Assembly: GCF_018881855.1 (NCBI RefSeq) | Contig: NZ_JACVPN010000005.1 | Coordinates: 223,287-287,286 of the forward strand | Direction of reading: 5' to 3' | Length of the DNA stretch: 64,000 nt | Source of the DNA: Polynucleobacter sp. MWH-Berg-3C6 | Lineage (GTDB): Bacteria > Pseudomonadota > Gammaproteobacteria > Burkholderiales > Burkholderiaceae | Shown here: positions 28,563-38,661 of the stretch, one piece after another | Layout of the letters: every line of letters begins with the position of its first letter | How positions within the stretch are numbered: position 1 is the first letter of the stretch | Notes under the pieces: generated by a model | Databases searched by the model: none | Seen by the model: only the letters and a program-made list of their open reading frames with translations | What the model was told of the DNA's origin: nothing | Program-made: the position numbers and the translations under genes

Positions 28563-29867
28563 TTAGAGCGTCATTAAACGGCCCACCGCCCTTGAATAAT
28601 CGATCTCACCCAAGGTAAACCGCTCGTGGTTTTCCTCCACAGAAGAAAGATCGTACAAATAATTCACCATTAATGCTGCTGATTGGCGTAGCCCCTTGCG
28701 CGAAAGATCTCCCGCCCAATTGATTTGATGAAGCTTAGCGCCATTGCCTAAGTGAAACTTAGCAACCGGATTGCCATTACGACCGGCAGAGCCGAGACCC
28801 AAATAAATACTTGCGAGACACATCAATGCCGCTTTTTCTTTTTCGGTGGCATTGTCAGGATGCCATCCAGCACTTAAGCGCTCAGTCCAAGAACGCTTCT
28901 CAAGCCCAATAGTCTCTAATGCTTGTTCTCGCGCCATTCTGATAGCAGGCTTGAGTTGCACGCTGGCTTTTTCACCGCCGATATCAGCGCCGCTAGCTAC
29001 CCAATCAATAAATCCAGGAATCGGTGACAAGGTCACGAAAGTTTTCAGCCCAGGAAACTCTGCATGTAATTGCTCAGCAACTCGCTTAATCAAGAAGTTG
29101 CCCATAGAGACGCCGCGCAATCCAGGCTCGCAGTTACTAATGGAATAAAAAGCTGCCACTTTGTAGTTGGAAGTCTGGTGCACTGTTTCTGCTTTTTTAT
29201 CCACAAGTGGGGTAATCACTGCAGGGATCTCAGGCAGCAATGCCACCTCAACGAAGATCAATGGCTCATTAGGCAACTGAGGATGGAAGAAAGCAAAGCA
29301 TCTGCGATCAGGCTGCAAGCGGCGGCGCAGGTCATCCCAGCCATCAATCGCATGCACTGCTTCATGCTGAATGAGTTTTTCCAACACTTCTGCTGGTGAC
29401 TTCCAATCAACGCGGTGCATCTTTAAGAAGCCTGGATTAAACCAGGAAGAAAGAAGATGGCGTAAATCAAAATCTACTGCAGTTAACTCAGGCTGTTTAT
29501 CGAGCAATTGCAACAGATCGCGGCGCATCGCCACCAATGCAGCAGTACCATCGGTTGCGCGGTTTAAGCGACGAAATAATTCTTGCCTTGGTGGCTCAGC
29601 AACTCGCTGCAATTTAATATAGTTGCGAGCATTGCCTTCGGCAGAAAAGTTTTGAGCAGCAGCCATCACTGCTACAGGATCAGGATTGAGCTTTTGAAAT
29701 AAGAAAGTAAAAAACTTAGCGTGCTGATCTTTTGTTAACTTGCGGTAATTATGAATCACCTCATCAGCCATGCTGACGGCATTAGACTCACCGCGCTCAG
29801 AAATGAGGCGATTCACAGCGCCGGTGACGCGCGAAAAATAACGGGCTTTTGCTAACTTTTCAAGCAT
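28563..29867 (-). CDS. Malonyl-CoA decarboxylase
   Basis: Decarboxylates malonyl-CoA to acetyl-CoA; with MatB it completes conversion of malonate to acetyl-CoA. The 434-residue protein has the helical N-terminal domain and the GNAT-like catalytic domain: LLSSWFNPGFLKMHRVDWKSPA, HPQLPNEPLIFVEVALLP, AAFYSISNCEPGLRGVSMGN (the Ser and conserved region of the active site), and TLSPIPGF. The C terminus has ARFHL-like AKFHLGNGAKLHQINWAGD. It is first in a mcd-Bug-matB unit; an inverted repeat lies 113-127 bases upstream of its start. Confidence 0.93.
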   Translation of the reverse strand: MLEKLAKARYFSRVTGAVNRLISERGESNAVSMADEVIHNYRKLTKDQHAKFFTFLFQKLNPDPVAVMAAAQNFSAEGNARNYIKLQRVAEPPRQELFRRLNRATDGTAALVAMRRDLLQLLDKQPELTAVDFDLRHLLSSWFNPGFLKMHRVDWKSPAEVLEKLIQHEAVHAIDGWDDLRRRLQPDRRCFAFFHPQLPNEPLIFVEVALLPEIPAVITPLVDKKAETVHQTSNYKVAAFYSISNCEPGLRGVSMGNFLIKRVAEQLHAEFPGLKTFVTLSPIPGFIDWVASGADIGGEKASVQLKPAIRMAREQALETIGLEKRSWTERLSAGWHPDNATEKEKAALMCLASIYLGLGSAGRNGNPVAKFHLGNGAKLHQINWAGDLSRKGLRQSAALMVNYLYDLSSVEENHERFTLGEIDYSRAVGRLMTL

Positions 29868-29979
29868 GAGGTCTTTTCAGAAATACAACTAACAAAAACG
29901 GTAAATCAATGTATTCCTGCAAAGGCAAGGAAATCCATGAAGCTGTGATTGTATCTAGAGAATATAGGTATTTAGATAT

Positions 29980-29994
29980 TGTTGCGTTGCAACA
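29980..29994 (-). promoter_or_regulatory. Inverted repeat upstream of malonyl-CoA decarboxylase gene
   Basis: TGTTGC-GTT-GCAACA is a perfect 6-base inverted repeat with a 3-base centre, set in AT-rich DNA in the 160-base gap between the mcd start (29867) and the lgt stop. It is a candidate operator for the malonate genes; no regulator gene is adjacent. Confidence 0.4.
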
Positions 29995-30008
29995 TAATCA
30001 CCTCAATC

Positions 30009-30032
30009 CCTAGGCAAATTTTTATGCCTAGG
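30009..30032 (-). other. Perfect hairpin spanning the lgt stop codon
   Basis: CCTAGGCA and TGCCTAGG pair perfectly around an 8-base A/T loop. Read on the minus strand, the lgt stop TAG lies inside the first arm. No clear T-run follows on the minus strand, so it is a weak terminator candidate or an mRNA 3'-end structure. Confidence 0.45.
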
Positions 30033-30813
30033 ACTTCGATTTAAATGCCGTCATCAGGTAGAGGCCAAAAAGGATCATCGGTATACATAGCCATTGGCCC
30101 ATCGATAAACCGAGACCTAAGAGACCAAGAAAAGCATCTGGCTCGCGTGCATATTCAGCTAAGAAGCGACAGATGCCGTAGCCTAATAAAAACAGTCCTG
30201 AGACCTGGCCTATGCGATGTTGCTTACTAGAGTAAATCCACAGCACTACTCCCAGCAAAATTCCTTCACCCAGAAATTGGTAGATTTGAGAGGGGTGGCG
30301 CGGGAGGTTATCGACCAAAGGAAATACCATGGCCCAAGGCACATCTGTGGGTCGCCCCCACAACTCGCCATTAATAAAGTTACCTAATCTTCCAAAGGCC
30401 AAACCAAATGGCACTAAAGGCGCCACTAAATCACTCACCACAAAAAAAGTAGTATTCCGTTTTTTGGCAAACCAATACAACGCAGTTAGAACACCAAGCA
30501 ATCCACCGTGGAAAGACATCCCACCTTCCCAAATTTTCAGAATATCTAAAGGGTTGGCAAGATAATGGCCGGGCATATAAAACAAGACATACCCTAGACG
30601 ACCGCCGAGAACAACACCCAAGACTCCTGAAAATAGAAGATCTTCAAGGTCTTTATAACTCCAACCTAGGGCTTGATAGCGTGCCGCACGAATACGTAAA
30701 CGGCCTAACAATAGAAACTGTGCAAAGGCCATGAGATACATCAAGCCATACCAATGAATTGCAAATGATCCAATCCGAATCGCCGCTGGATCAAACTGAG
30801 GATGAATCAACAT
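30028..30813 (-). CDS. lgt: Prolipoprotein diacylglyceryl transferase
   Basis: Inner-membrane enzyme that adds diacylglycerol to the lipobox cysteine of prelipoproteins. The 261-residue polytopic protein has the family start [27 protein letters not shown], the [15 protein letters not shown] segment, the signature [11 protein letters not shown] (about residues 96-106), [20 protein letters not shown] containing the essential Arg/Asn region, and [12 protein letters not shown]. It begins 3 bases after the holC stop, so pepA-holC-lgt are likely co-transcribed. Confidence 0.96.
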   Translation of the reverse strand: MLIHPQFDPAAIRIGSFAIHWYGLMYLMAFAQFLLLGRLRIRAARYQALGWSYKDLEDLLFSGVLGVVLGGRLGYVLFYMPGHYLANPLDILKIWEGGMSFHGGLLGVLTALYWFAKKRNTTFFVVSDLVAPLVPFGLAFGRLGNFINGELWGRPTDVPWAMVFPLVDNLPRHPSQIYQFLGEGILLGVVLWIYSSKQHRIGQVSGLFLLGYGICRFLAEYAREPDAFLGLLGLGLSMGQWLCIPMILFGLYLMTAFKSKS

Positions 30814-30816
30814 ACC

Positions 30817-31281
30817 TTAACTCTTAGATTGGTCAAAGTTGTGCAACTCGTGACCAAGATCGCGGTAGGCTTTATAACGCTCGCGCCCCGCTAGGCGTTC
30901 CGCCTCATCGACTGTGACCACCTCAACAATGCGAGGAAAGCGTGCGACTAAAGCAGCTACATCTTGTGGCATACGCATTCCTAAGTGAATCATGACATCG
31001 GCATGAGGTACGCCTGATAAAGCTGGAGTAGCAAAATCATCGGTCAATACGATTGGTGTTTCACTTGCAGCTTCATCATCGATAAAGCAATGCGGCAAAA
31101 AATCAGTGCTACTGAAAGTCCAGAGTAGCTCATCCAATTTTTTAAGATCAGCCTTCTCTCCAACCATGACGATATTGCGCACCGGTTGACCTGCGGCAGT
31201 AGCGCTCCAAATTTTGCGCGTTAGGCGACAAGCGTATTCCAGCTTGTCTGCTACATTGCTATGAAAGTCGATGCGGGCCAT
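30817..31281 (-). CDS. holC: DNA polymerase III subunit chi
   Basis: Chi subunit of the replicative clamp-loader complex, which bridges the psi subunit and single-strand binding protein. The 154-residue protein shows HolC features: IDFHSNVADKLEYACRLTRK at the start, WTFSSTDFLPHCF (about residues 54-66), and a C-terminal ERYKAYRDLGHELHNFD. It is 14 bases downstream of pepA, a conserved order in proteobacteria. Confidence 0.92.
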   Translation of the reverse strand: MARIDFHSNVADKLEYACRLTRKIWSATAAGQPVRNIVMVGEKADLKKLDELLWTFSSTDFLPHCFIDDEAASETPIVLTDDFATPALSGVPHADVMIHLGMRMPQDVAALVARFPRIVEVVTVDEAERLAGRERYKAYRDLGHELHNFDQSKS

Positions 31282-31295
31282 ATTGCTATTAAGAC

Positions 31296-32900
31296 TTACT
31301 TTTGCTCAAGCAAGAAGTTCACCAACAAAGGCACTGGACGACCAGTAGAGCCTTTAGCAGCCCCACTCTTCCAGGCAGTACCAGCAATATCTAAGTGAGC
31401 CCACTTGTACTTTTCGGTAAAACGCGACAAGAAGCAGGCTGCTGTAACACTACCTGCGGGACGCCCACCAATATTGGCAACGTCAGCAAAATTAGACTTG
31501 AGCTGCTCATGGTAAGCCGCATCCAGGGGCAAGCGCCAGACGGTGTCTAAGGAAGCTTTGCCTGCTTTGGTCAGCGCGTTAACCAAATCTTCGTCATCTG
31601 AAAACAAGCCGCTATGTACATGACCCAAAGCGATGATGCATGCGCCAGTTAATGTGGCTATATCAATTACCGCCTTCGGCTTAAAGCGCTCAACATAAGT
31701 GAGTGCATCACACAAAATCAAACGGCCCTCAGCATCCGTATTGAGAATCTCAATTGTTTGGCCAGACATGCTCTTCACAATATCGCCAGGACGAGTTGCT
31801 TGACCAGATGGCATGTTCTCGCAAGTTGGAATCACGCCAATCACGTTCTTATTAAGCTTCATCAAGCCAGCCGCATACAAAGTACCAATGACTGAAGCTG
31901 CACCGCACATGTCGTACTTCATCTCATCCATGGCTTCGCCTGGTTTTAATGAAATACCACCGGTATCAAAGGTAATACCTTTACCCACCAAGACAATCGG
32001 CGCATCGCCAGCCTTACCACCTTGATGACGCATCACAATAAATTGAGGAGGCGTTTCAGATCCTTGAGCAACCGACAGGAATGAGCCCATACCCAAAGCT
32101 TCTATTTGCTTTTTGCCTAGCACTTCGACTTTCAGGCCAACTTTTTTGCTAAGGCCTTGAGCTGTCTTAGCCAAGTAAGTCGGGGTGCAAACGTTTGGCG
32201 GAAGATTGCCCAAATCTTTTGCGAGGTGCATACCTTCAACCATTGCAAGTCCTTGCTCTACCGCAGACTTGAGCTCCTTAGCACAGGCGTTATTGCCGGC
32301 AAACACTAAATGCTTAAAAGTGTCGGCTTTGTCTTTGGCTTTAAATTTCATAGCCGGTTGACGTACGCCAAAACGATAGGCTTGATCACCGGCATACTGA
32401 ATTGTTAGCCGAACTTCTTCAGCGATCAATTCTGCTTTTTGTCCAAAGCTCGGCACATACCAGAGTGCATTCTCAATCGATCCGCCACTTAATGCCTTTA
32501 ATCCAGCGCGTACCACTTTTGAAAAGCTGGTCAGACTGCGTGCACTCTCTAGATGTAAGTCACCTGTACCCAGCAAGAGAACTCGCTTTGCCTTTACGCC
32601 ATTCGTAGCCCAAGATTTTTCAGCGCGCAAGAGGCAGACGGAAGATTGTTTGTCATCCAGATCCCCCAGTGCATTGGCATGGCCTACTGAACCGCCTAGC
32701 AAGTGATCTAGCTCAGCCAAAAAGCCAGCCTTACTTTTCGCAGCTTTTGTGCCGCTAAAACTATCTAAGTCTGCTTTGGAATAGCCCAGAACCAAACAGT
32801 CAGAACTTTGAGCCAGCAGGCTTTTTAGACTGGAATTTAAGGCTTTTACGCTTTGGAGGTCAGCTTGAGGGAAAATCTTGGTACTAAATTGAATTGTCAT
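31296..32900 (-). CDS. pepA: Leucyl aminopeptidase
   Basis: Hexameric two-metal aminopeptidase; E. coli PepA also acts as a DNA-binding protein in Xer recombination and carAB control. The 534-residue protein has the typical variable N-terminal half and the M17 catalytic domain: [20 protein letters not shown] (metal ligands Lys and Asp), [14 protein letters not shown], and the signature [14 protein letters not shown]. The C terminus includes [20 protein letters not shown]. It leads a pepA-holC-lgt unit and is divergent from lptF across 161 bases. Confidence 0.96.
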   Translation of the reverse strand: MTIQFSTKIFPQADLQSVKALNSSLKSLLAQSSDCLVLGYSKADLDSFSGTKAAKSKAGFLAELDHLLGGSVGHANALGDLDDKQSSVCLLRAEKSWATNGVKAKRVLLLGTGDLHLESARSLTSFSKVVRAGLKALSGGSIENALWYVPSFGQKAELIAEEVRLTIQYAGDQAYRFGVRQPAMKFKAKDKADTFKHLVFAGNNACAKELKSAVEQGLAMVEGMHLAKDLGNLPPNVCTPTYLAKTAQGLSKKVGLKVEVLGKKQIEALGMGSFLSVAQGSETPPQFIVMRHQGGKAGDAPIVLVGKGITFDTGGISLKPGEAMDEMKYDMCGAASVIGTLYAAGLMKLNKNVIGVIPTCENMPSGQATRPGDIVKSMSGQTIEILNTDAEGRLILCDALTYVERFKPKAVIDIATLTGACIIALGHVHSGLFSDDEDLVNALTKAGKASLDTVWRLPLDAAYHEQLKSNFADVANIGGRPAGSVTAACFLSRFTEKYKWAHLDIAGTAWKSGAAKGSTGRPVPLLVNFLLEQK

Positions 32901-33061
32901 AATCTATTGCGGTATGGTTAAGTCGATTCAGAGGGTAGGAAATTACTAAAACGGCACTTTTATCCATTATCCTCCGACATGAGATGAACTTCTTTTATCT
33001 GCGCCAATATAAGCCCTATAGACCCCACCAATAACCCCAGAATCCAGATAAATAGCTTCGC

Positions 33062-34177
33062 ATGATTTTTAACCAAGCCCTCCGCCGCGAACTCAGTTTT
33101 ACGACTGGTGGTGTTTTTTTGGTCCTGGTTACCATCATGGTCACAACCTTGGTTATCCGAATTTTGGGCTATGCAGCGAATGGCGCCGTCAATCCAGAAG
33201 ACGCCCTAGTATTAATTGCACTCGCTACCCTTGGTTACCTGGCCGTCCTGCTAACCGTATCCCTATTTGTTGCAACCCTGATTGTTTTAGTACGTTGGTA
33301 TAAAGACTCAGAAATGATTGTGTGGTTTGCCAGTGGCTTGAGCATTACGAATTTAATTCGCCCTATTCTGCAGTTTGCAACTCCACTCATCATCATCATT
33401 GCTCTCCTAGCTTTATTTGTGTGGCCGTGGGCTAATCGCGAATCCACTCTTATTAGTCAACGCTTTCAACAGCGCGATGACGTCTCAATGGTAAGCGCTG
33501 GACAATTTAGAGAATCAGCAAAAGCAGAGCGTGTATTTTTTATTGAAGAATTAGATATCGATAAGAGTGAAGTAAAAAATATTTTTGTCGCCGATTCCAA
33601 GGGTGGCAAGTTAAGCATTGCCGTATCTTCAACTGGCTACATTCAAAACTCGGAAGGCGGGGAGAAATCCATTGTTCTCCATAACGGCCGGCGCTATGAG
33701 GGCCAACCTACCCAGCCCGATTTCAGAATTCTGGAATTTGATGAGTACAGCACCAAAATTCGCAGTAAAGAAGCGCTTGCCCCGGCACCACGTGATCGAG
33801 AAAAAACGATCTCTGAACTACTTAATGACGAAAGCCCAACCGTCATTAATCCTAATCGTGCTGAATTACTGTGGCGCATTGGTCTACCGCTGATGGCACT
33901 GGGGTTGGTGTTGATTGCGATTCCACTAGCCTATGTCAACCCAAGACTAGGTAACTACACCGCCATGTTCTATGCAGTGTTAATTTATTTAATCTATAGC
34001 AACTTGCTGAATCTGACACAAAACTTTGTGTCCCAAGGAAAATTAAGTATGTTTGTTGGCATCTGGCCAATTCATGTTCTAGCATTTCTCATTGCCTTTG
34101 CCTTAATCCGCAACCGCATCAACCCCTCCTTAAAGTGGTGGCGCCGTCAGCTACCTGCTGGCTTTGGAAATAAATGA
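33062..34177 (+). CDS. lptF: LPS export ABC transporter permease LptF
   Basis: One of two membrane subunits of the LptB2FG extractor, which drives lipopolysaccharide from the inner membrane toward the outer membrane. The 371-residue protein has three N-terminal membrane helices, a periplasmic beta-jellyroll domain (about residues 125-260) and three C-terminal helices (LPLMALGLVLIAIPLAYVNP...). The start FNQALRRELSFTTGGVFLVL is typical. It overlaps lptG by 4 bases (ATGA). lptB is not in the window. Confidence 0.94.
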   Translation: MIFNQALRRELSFTTGGVFLVLVTIMVTTLVIRILGYAANGAVNPEDALVLIALATLGYLAVLLTVSLFVATLIVLVRWYKDSEMIVWFASGLSITNLIRPILQFATPLIIIIALLALFVWPWANRESTLISQRFQQRDDVSMVSAGQFRESAKAERVFFIEELDIDKSEVKNIFVADSKGGKLSIAVSSTGYIQNSEGGEKSIVLHNGRRYEGQPTQPDFRILEFDEYSTKIRSKEALAPAPRDREKTISELLNDESPTVINPNRAELLWRIGLPLMALGLVLIAIPLAYVNPRLGNYTAMFYAVLIYLIYSNLLNLTQNFVSQGKLSMFVGIWPIHVLAFLIAFALIRNRINPSLKWWRRQLPAGFGNK

Positions 34178-35328
34178 AGCTGCTCTTTCCTTTTATCTAT
34201 GAGCGTTATTTAGCCAAACAAATTTATGCGGCTTTTGGTTTTATTTTATTTGCGCTAGTTGCCCTATTTCTGTTCTTTGATATCTTGAGTGAGCTCGGCT
34301 CTGTGCAAGGTGGCTATACCCTCCCCTTGGCCTTATTGCATGTTGTCTTAAAGGCACCAAGCCGCATCTCTGAAATTATTCCGATCGCAGGACTCATTGG
34401 CAGTATCTATGTTTTTGCCATGCTTGCTAGTCAATCAGAATTTACTATCCTACGTATTGCGGGCCTAGATGTGAAGCGAGGTCTCATCACCCTCACCAAA
34501 ATTTCATTACCACTCGTAGTTCTCACTCTCCTGATGAGCGAATGGATTGGTCCCTATGCTGAATCTAAATCAGAGCGAGTGCGAATGAAAGCATTGGGAT
34601 CTGCTTACTCCTCTCAATTTAGAACAGGTGTCTGGGTCAAGGATCGGCTGCGCGATGCAGATGGCAGCGGGCCTGTTCGGCCTGGCGTTCGTTACGTGAA
34701 CGTCGGGAAAGTCGATAAGGATAATGAAATCCGTAATATTCGAATGTATGAATTCGATGACACCTACAACCTACTCTCGATTCGAACTGCTGCATCAGGC
34801 CAATTTGATGAAGCTGGCATTTGGGTGCTCAATGAAGTGGTCGAAACTCGCTTCAAAGAGACAAAACAATCTGACCCATTAAATGCGGCATTCTCTGCGC
34901 AAACATTTACGCACCCCATACTGACTTTAGAGTCTGAAGTCACGCCACAAATTTTGAGCGTGCTACTGATTAGCCCGGAAAAAATGTCTATCGTTAGCTT
35001 GGGTCGATTTATTTCCCATTTGCGTGATAACAAACAAGATGCGCAACGCCACTCAATCGCTTTTTGGAAAAAAGTGGTTTACCCCTTTACGATTTTTGTA
35101 ATGCTAGCTTTGGCCCTACCTTTTGCTTACTTAAAAGTTCGTGCTGGTAGCGTAGGTATTAAGGTTTTTGGCGGCATCATGCTTGGTATGAGCTTCCAGC
35201 TCTTTAATTCCCTATTTTCAAATGTGGGACTTCTTGGTTCCTGGCCTGCCTTTATGACGGCATTAACACCGCCCCTCCTCTACCTACTGCTTGCCATAGC
35301 AGCATTACGCTGGGTATCTAAGGCTTAA
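34174..35328 (+). CDS. lptG: LPS export ABC transporter permease LptG
   Basis: Second membrane subunit of the LPS extractor. The 384-residue protein has the same layout as LptF: N-terminal helices (FIYERYLAKQIYAAFGFILF), the coupling-helix region PSRISEIIPIAGLIGSIYVFAMLA, a periplasmic jellyroll (about 145-275) and C-terminal helices (FWKKVVYPFTIFVMLALALPFAYL). Translation is probably coupled to lptF through the overlapping start. Confidence 0.94.
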   Translation: MKLLFPFIYERYLAKQIYAAFGFILFALVALFLFFDILSELGSVQGGYTLPLALLHVVLKAPSRISEIIPIAGLIGSIYVFAMLASQSEFTILRIAGLDVKRGLITLTKISLPLVVLTLLMSEWIGPYAESKSERVRMKALGSAYSSQFRTGVWVKDRLRDADGSGPVRPGVRYVNVGKVDKDNEIRNIRMYEFDDTYNLLSIRTAASGQFDEAGIWVLNEVVETRFKETKQSDPLNAAFSAQTFTHPILTLESEVTPQILSVLLISPEKMSIVSLGRFISHLRDNKQDAQRHSIAFWKKVVYPFTIFVMLALALPFAYLKVRAGSVGIKVFGGIMLGMSFQLFNSLFSNVGLLGSWPAFMTALTPPLLYLLLAIAALRWVSKA

Positions 35329-35390
35329 TACCCAAATTTCATTTAGAATTTGATTCCTATATCTTTGTTGATATATAGACAGGAATCCCT

Positions 35391-36332
35391 ATGAATCTTC
35401 ATCAATTTCGCTTTGTACGTGAAGCAGTTAGACAAAACTTCAATCTGACAACAGCCGCTAAGGCACTCTTTACTTCTCAGCCTGGAGTATCAAAGGCGAT
35501 CATTGAGCTTGAGGATGAGTTGGGAGTGGAGATCTTTCGTCGCCATGGCAAACGGATTCGCTCACTTACTGAGCCAGGCAAAAGAATTCTGAGCTCAATT
35601 GAGCGCATCTTGGATGAAGTCGAGACCTTAAAGCGGGTTGGCAAAGATTTTGCAAGCCAAGACCAAGGTAGCTTTGTTATTGCAACCACACATACACAAG
35701 CTCGCTATGCACTTCCTAAAGTGCTCACAGAATTTACAAAACGCTTTCCAAAGGTACGCGTTAGCATTCAACAAGGCAATCCGGGACAAATTGCAGAGTT
35801 GTTGACACATGATCGTGCAGATATTGCCATTGCCACTGAAGGTATTGCCAATACCCCTGGAGTCCTTGCATTGCCTGGCTATCAATGGCATCACGTAGTG
35901 ATGGTGCCATTAAGTCATCCACTCCTCAATCAAGCAACGGTTACTTTAGAAGAGATTGCGAAGTACCCCATCATCACTTATGACAAAGCCTTTGCAGGCC
36001 GCAGCAAAATTGATGCTGCCTTTGCACAACGAAATATCACGCCAGATATTATTTTGGAAGCGATCGATGCGGACGTGATCAAAACCTATGTAGAAACTGG
36101 TATGGGCATCGGTATCGTTGCTGGTCATGCTTATGATCCAGATAGAGATCGGAACCTCAAAGTAATTCAAGCAGGTCACCTGTTTGGCAATAACGTTACC
36201 CACCTTGGCGTCAAACAAGGTGCTTATCTACGCTCCTTCGTGTACACCTTCATTGAGCTCTTCTCGCCGACCTTAACTAAGAAAATTGTCGAGCAAGCTA
36301 TGAATAACGAATCGGATTCGTACGAAATTTAA
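35391..36332 (+). CDS. cysB: CysB-like LysR-family regulator
   Basis: The 313-residue LysR-type regulator has the N-terminal winged helix (NLHQFRFVREAVRQNFNLTTAAKALFTSQPGVSKAI) and a periplasmic-binding-protein-like effector domain with TTHTQARYALPKVLTEF (about residues 99-115), the CysB/Cbl hallmark. Members sense O-/N-acetylserine or sulfate and control sulfur assimilation. No sulfur genes adjoin it here; the gene order lptG-cysB is otherwise unlinked. CysB is more likely than Cbl, but the two cannot be separated safely by eye. Confidence 0.88.
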   Translation: MNLHQFRFVREAVRQNFNLTTAAKALFTSQPGVSKAIIELEDELGVEIFRRHGKRIRSLTEPGKRILSSIERILDEVETLKRVGKDFASQDQGSFVIATTHTQARYALPKVLTEFTKRFPKVRVSIQQGNPGQIAELLTHDRADIAIATEGIANTPGVLALPGYQWHHVVMVPLSHPLLNQATVTLEEIAKYPIITYDKAFAGRSKIDAAFAQRNITPDIILEAIDADVIKTYVETGMGIGIVAGHAYDPDRDRNLKVIQAGHLFGNNVTHLGVKQGAYLRSFVYTFIELFSPTLTKKIVEQAMNNESDSYEI

Positions 36333-36370
36333 GTTTTTGAAGAAACCCAAAGACTGAACCGTCATTTGAG

Positions 36371-36455
36371 TGGTGCCTCGGGGCGGACTCGAACCGCCAC
36401 GCCTTGCGGCACCGGATTTTGAGTCCGGCACGTCTACCAATTCCATCACCGAGGC
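36371..36455 (-). tRNA. tRNA-Leu (anticodon CAA)
   Basis: Read on the minus strand, a full class II tRNA of 85 bases begins GCCTCGGTGATGG and ends CCGAGGCACCA, with CCA encoded. The anticodon loop ACTCAAAAT gives CAA; a long variable arm (TGCCGCAAGGCG) and a TTCGAGTCC T-loop fit tRNA-Leu. Confidence 0.95.
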
Positions 36456-36608
36456 AGGTGTTTGCAGTGGAAATTCTGCTTAACTTTGATGCTTTGTTAC
36501 TGCTAAGAGATGAAAGTGTAACAAAAAATGGCTCCTAACCCTCTACCTTTGGTCTAGAACCCCTTAAAATGAGGACTTCTAGCCAAATTATTAAAAGGAA
36601 TTACCCGT

Positions 36609-37328
36609 ATGGCCGGCCACTCGAAATGGGCCAATATTCAGCACCGCAAGGGTCGTCAAGACGAAAAACGCGGCAAGATTTGGACCAAACTCATTAAAGA
36701 AATTACTGTTGCAGCCAAACTTGGTGGCGGCGATGTCGCAACCAACCCTCGTTTGCGTTTAGCTATTGATAAAGCTAAAGATTCCAATATGCCGAACGAC
36801 AACGTACAAAGAGCAATTCAGCGTGGCACTGGCTCGCTTGAAGGTGTGAACTACGAAGAGATTCGCTATGAAGGTTATGGCATTAACGGTGCCGCGATTA
36901 TTGTTGACTGCTTGACCGATAACCGCACCCGCACCGTTGCTGAAGTTCGCCATGCTTTTAATAAAAATGGCGGCAATATGGGCGCCGAAGGATCAGTGGC
37001 TTTTCTATTCAAGCATTGCGGTCAAATGTTATTCGCACCAGGCACGAGTGAAGATCAACTCATGGAAGTTGCTTTAGATGCTGGCGCCGAAGATGTCATT
37101 ACGCATGATGATGGCTCGCTTGAAGTTCTCTCTCCAGTACCAGACTTCTCTAAGGTACAAGATGCCATAAACCAAGCAGGCCTCAAACCTGAATTGGCTA
37201 CGGTAGCAATGCGTCCTGAGACTGAGATTGCCCTAGAGGGTGAGCAGGCAGAGAGTATGCAAAAACTATTAGATGCGCTTGAAAATCTAGATGATGTTCA
37301 AGAAGTCTTTACGAACGCTGCTCTTTAA
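36609..37328 (+). CDS. yebC: YebC/PmpR-family protein
   Basis: The 239-residue protein begins with the family-defining [22 protein letters not shown] and continues through [14 protein letters not shown] and [23 protein letters not shown]. YebC proteins were described as transcription regulators, and recent work links them to rescue of ribosomes at proline stretches. It leads a block of genes running the same way (purD, hemF, nadD, rsfS, rlmH, maf, rng). Confidence 0.96.
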   Translation: MAGHSKWANIQHRKGRQDEKRGKIWTKLIKEITVAAKLGGGDVATNPRLRLAIDKAKDSNMPNDNVQRAIQRGTGSLEGVNYEEIRYEGYGINGAAIIVDCLTDNRTRTVAEVRHAFNKNGGNMGAEGSVAFLFKHCGQMLFAPGTSEDQLMEVALDAGAEDVITHDDGSLEVLSPVPDFSKVQDAINQAGLKPELATVAMRPETEIALEGEQAESMQKLLDALENLDDVQEVFTNAAL

Positions 37329-37368
37329 ACAACTATTTCCTCATAACCTATTTAAGTCACAGCTAGCT

Positions 37369-38646
37369 ATGAAAATTCTTCTGATTGGATCCGGCGGACG
37401 CGAACATGCATTAGCTTGGAAGCTTGCACAATCGCCTCAAGTACAAACTGTCTTTGTAGCACCAGGCAATGGTGGCACTGCCACTGCTAAGCAAGCTACT
37501 GCTGGTATTGAGAATCTACCAATTACTGGCTTACAAGAACTAGCAGACTTTGCTAAACGTGAAAAGATTCACCTCACGGTTGTTGGACCAGAAGCTCCTT
37601 TGGCAGCCGGCATTGTTGATGTTTTCCGTAATAATGGTTTACGTATATTTGGTCCAACCCAATTAGCAGCCCAACTCGAGTCGTCTAAAGATTTCTCCAA
37701 GGCATTTATGAAGCGGCACGGTATTCCAACAGCGGATTACCAAACCTTCTCTAGCGCTCTTGAAGCACATGCCTATATCGATGCTAAAGGTGCGCCAATC
37801 GTGATCAAAGCTGATGGTCTTGCTGCTGGTAAGGGCGTGGTAGTAGCCATGAGTCTGGATGAAGCACATGCTGCAGTCGACATGATGCTTGCGGATAATA
37901 AGTTCGGCAATGCCGGTGCGCGTGTTGTGATCGAAGAATTTCTAACTGGTGAAGAAGCCAGCTTTATTGTGCTGGTTGATGGCAGAAATGTTCTTGCACT
38001 AGCAACTAGCCAAGATCACAAGCGCTTACTCGATGCTGATCAAGGCCCCAATACTGGCGGTATGGGTGCTTATTCCCCTGCCCCTGTTGTCACCCCAGAA
38101 ATTCATGCGCGGGCATTACGTGAAGTCATCATGCCAACCGTCAAGGGCATGGAAGCTGATGGCATTCCGTATACCGGCTTCTTATATGCTGGCTTGATGA
38201 TTGCTCCAGACGGCAAGCTCAAGACTTTGGAGTTCAATTGCCGCATGGGAGACCCAGAAACGCAACCCATCATGGCTCGCTTACGGAGCGATCTTGTCAA
38301 TGCGCTAGACCATGCAGTAGATGGCAAGCTCAATGAAGTTGAGTTGGAATGGGATCGTCGCACTGCATTAGGTGTAGTGCTAGCGGCCCATAACTATCCA
38401 GAGACTCCGCGTAATGGCGACGTGATTACTGGCATTCCAGCCGACACTGAAGATCAAATTACTTTTCATGCGGGTACTCAACTACAAGATGGCAAGATCG
38501 TGACTTCCGGCGGTCGCGTCTTATGTGTAGTCGGCCTTGCAGATACTGTTCGCGGTGCTCAGCAAAAAGCTTACGAAGCAATTAATCACATTCGTTTTGA
38601 TGGCATGCAATATCGCAAAGATATTGGCTATCGCGCGGTTAAATAA
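37369..38646 (+). CDS. purD: Phosphoribosylamine--glycine ligase
   Basis: Second step of purine synthesis, joining glycine to phosphoribosylamine. From ATG 37369 (MKILLIGSGGREHALAWKLA) the protein is 425 residues, the usual length; an earlier in-frame start inside yebC would add an unrelated extension. The ATP-grasp blocks are clear: APIVIKADGLAAGKGVVVA, EEFLTGEEASFIVLVDG, DQGPNTGGMGAYSPAP and LEFNCRMGDPETQ. Confidence 0.97.
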   Translation: MKILLIGSGGREHALAWKLAQSPQVQTVFVAPGNGGTATAKQATAGIENLPITGLQELADFAKREKIHLTVVGPEAPLAAGIVDVFRNNGLRIFGPTQLAAQLESSKDFSKAFMKRHGIPTADYQTFSSALEAHAYIDAKGAPIVIKADGLAAGKGVVVAMSLDEAHAAVDMMLADNKFGNAGARVVIEEFLTGEEASFIVLVDGRNVLALATSQDHKRLLDADQGPNTGGMGAYSPAPVVTPEIHARALREVIMPTVKGMEADGIPYTGFLYAGLMIAPDGKLKTLEFNCRMGDPETQPIMARLRSDLVNALDHAVDGKLNEVELEWDRRTALGVVLAAHNYPETPRNGDVITGIPADTEDQITFHAGTQLQDGKIVTSGGRVLCVVGLADTVRGAQQKAYEAINHIRFDGMQYRKDIGYRAVK

Positions 38647-38661
38647 GACAGAGGTTATCCC

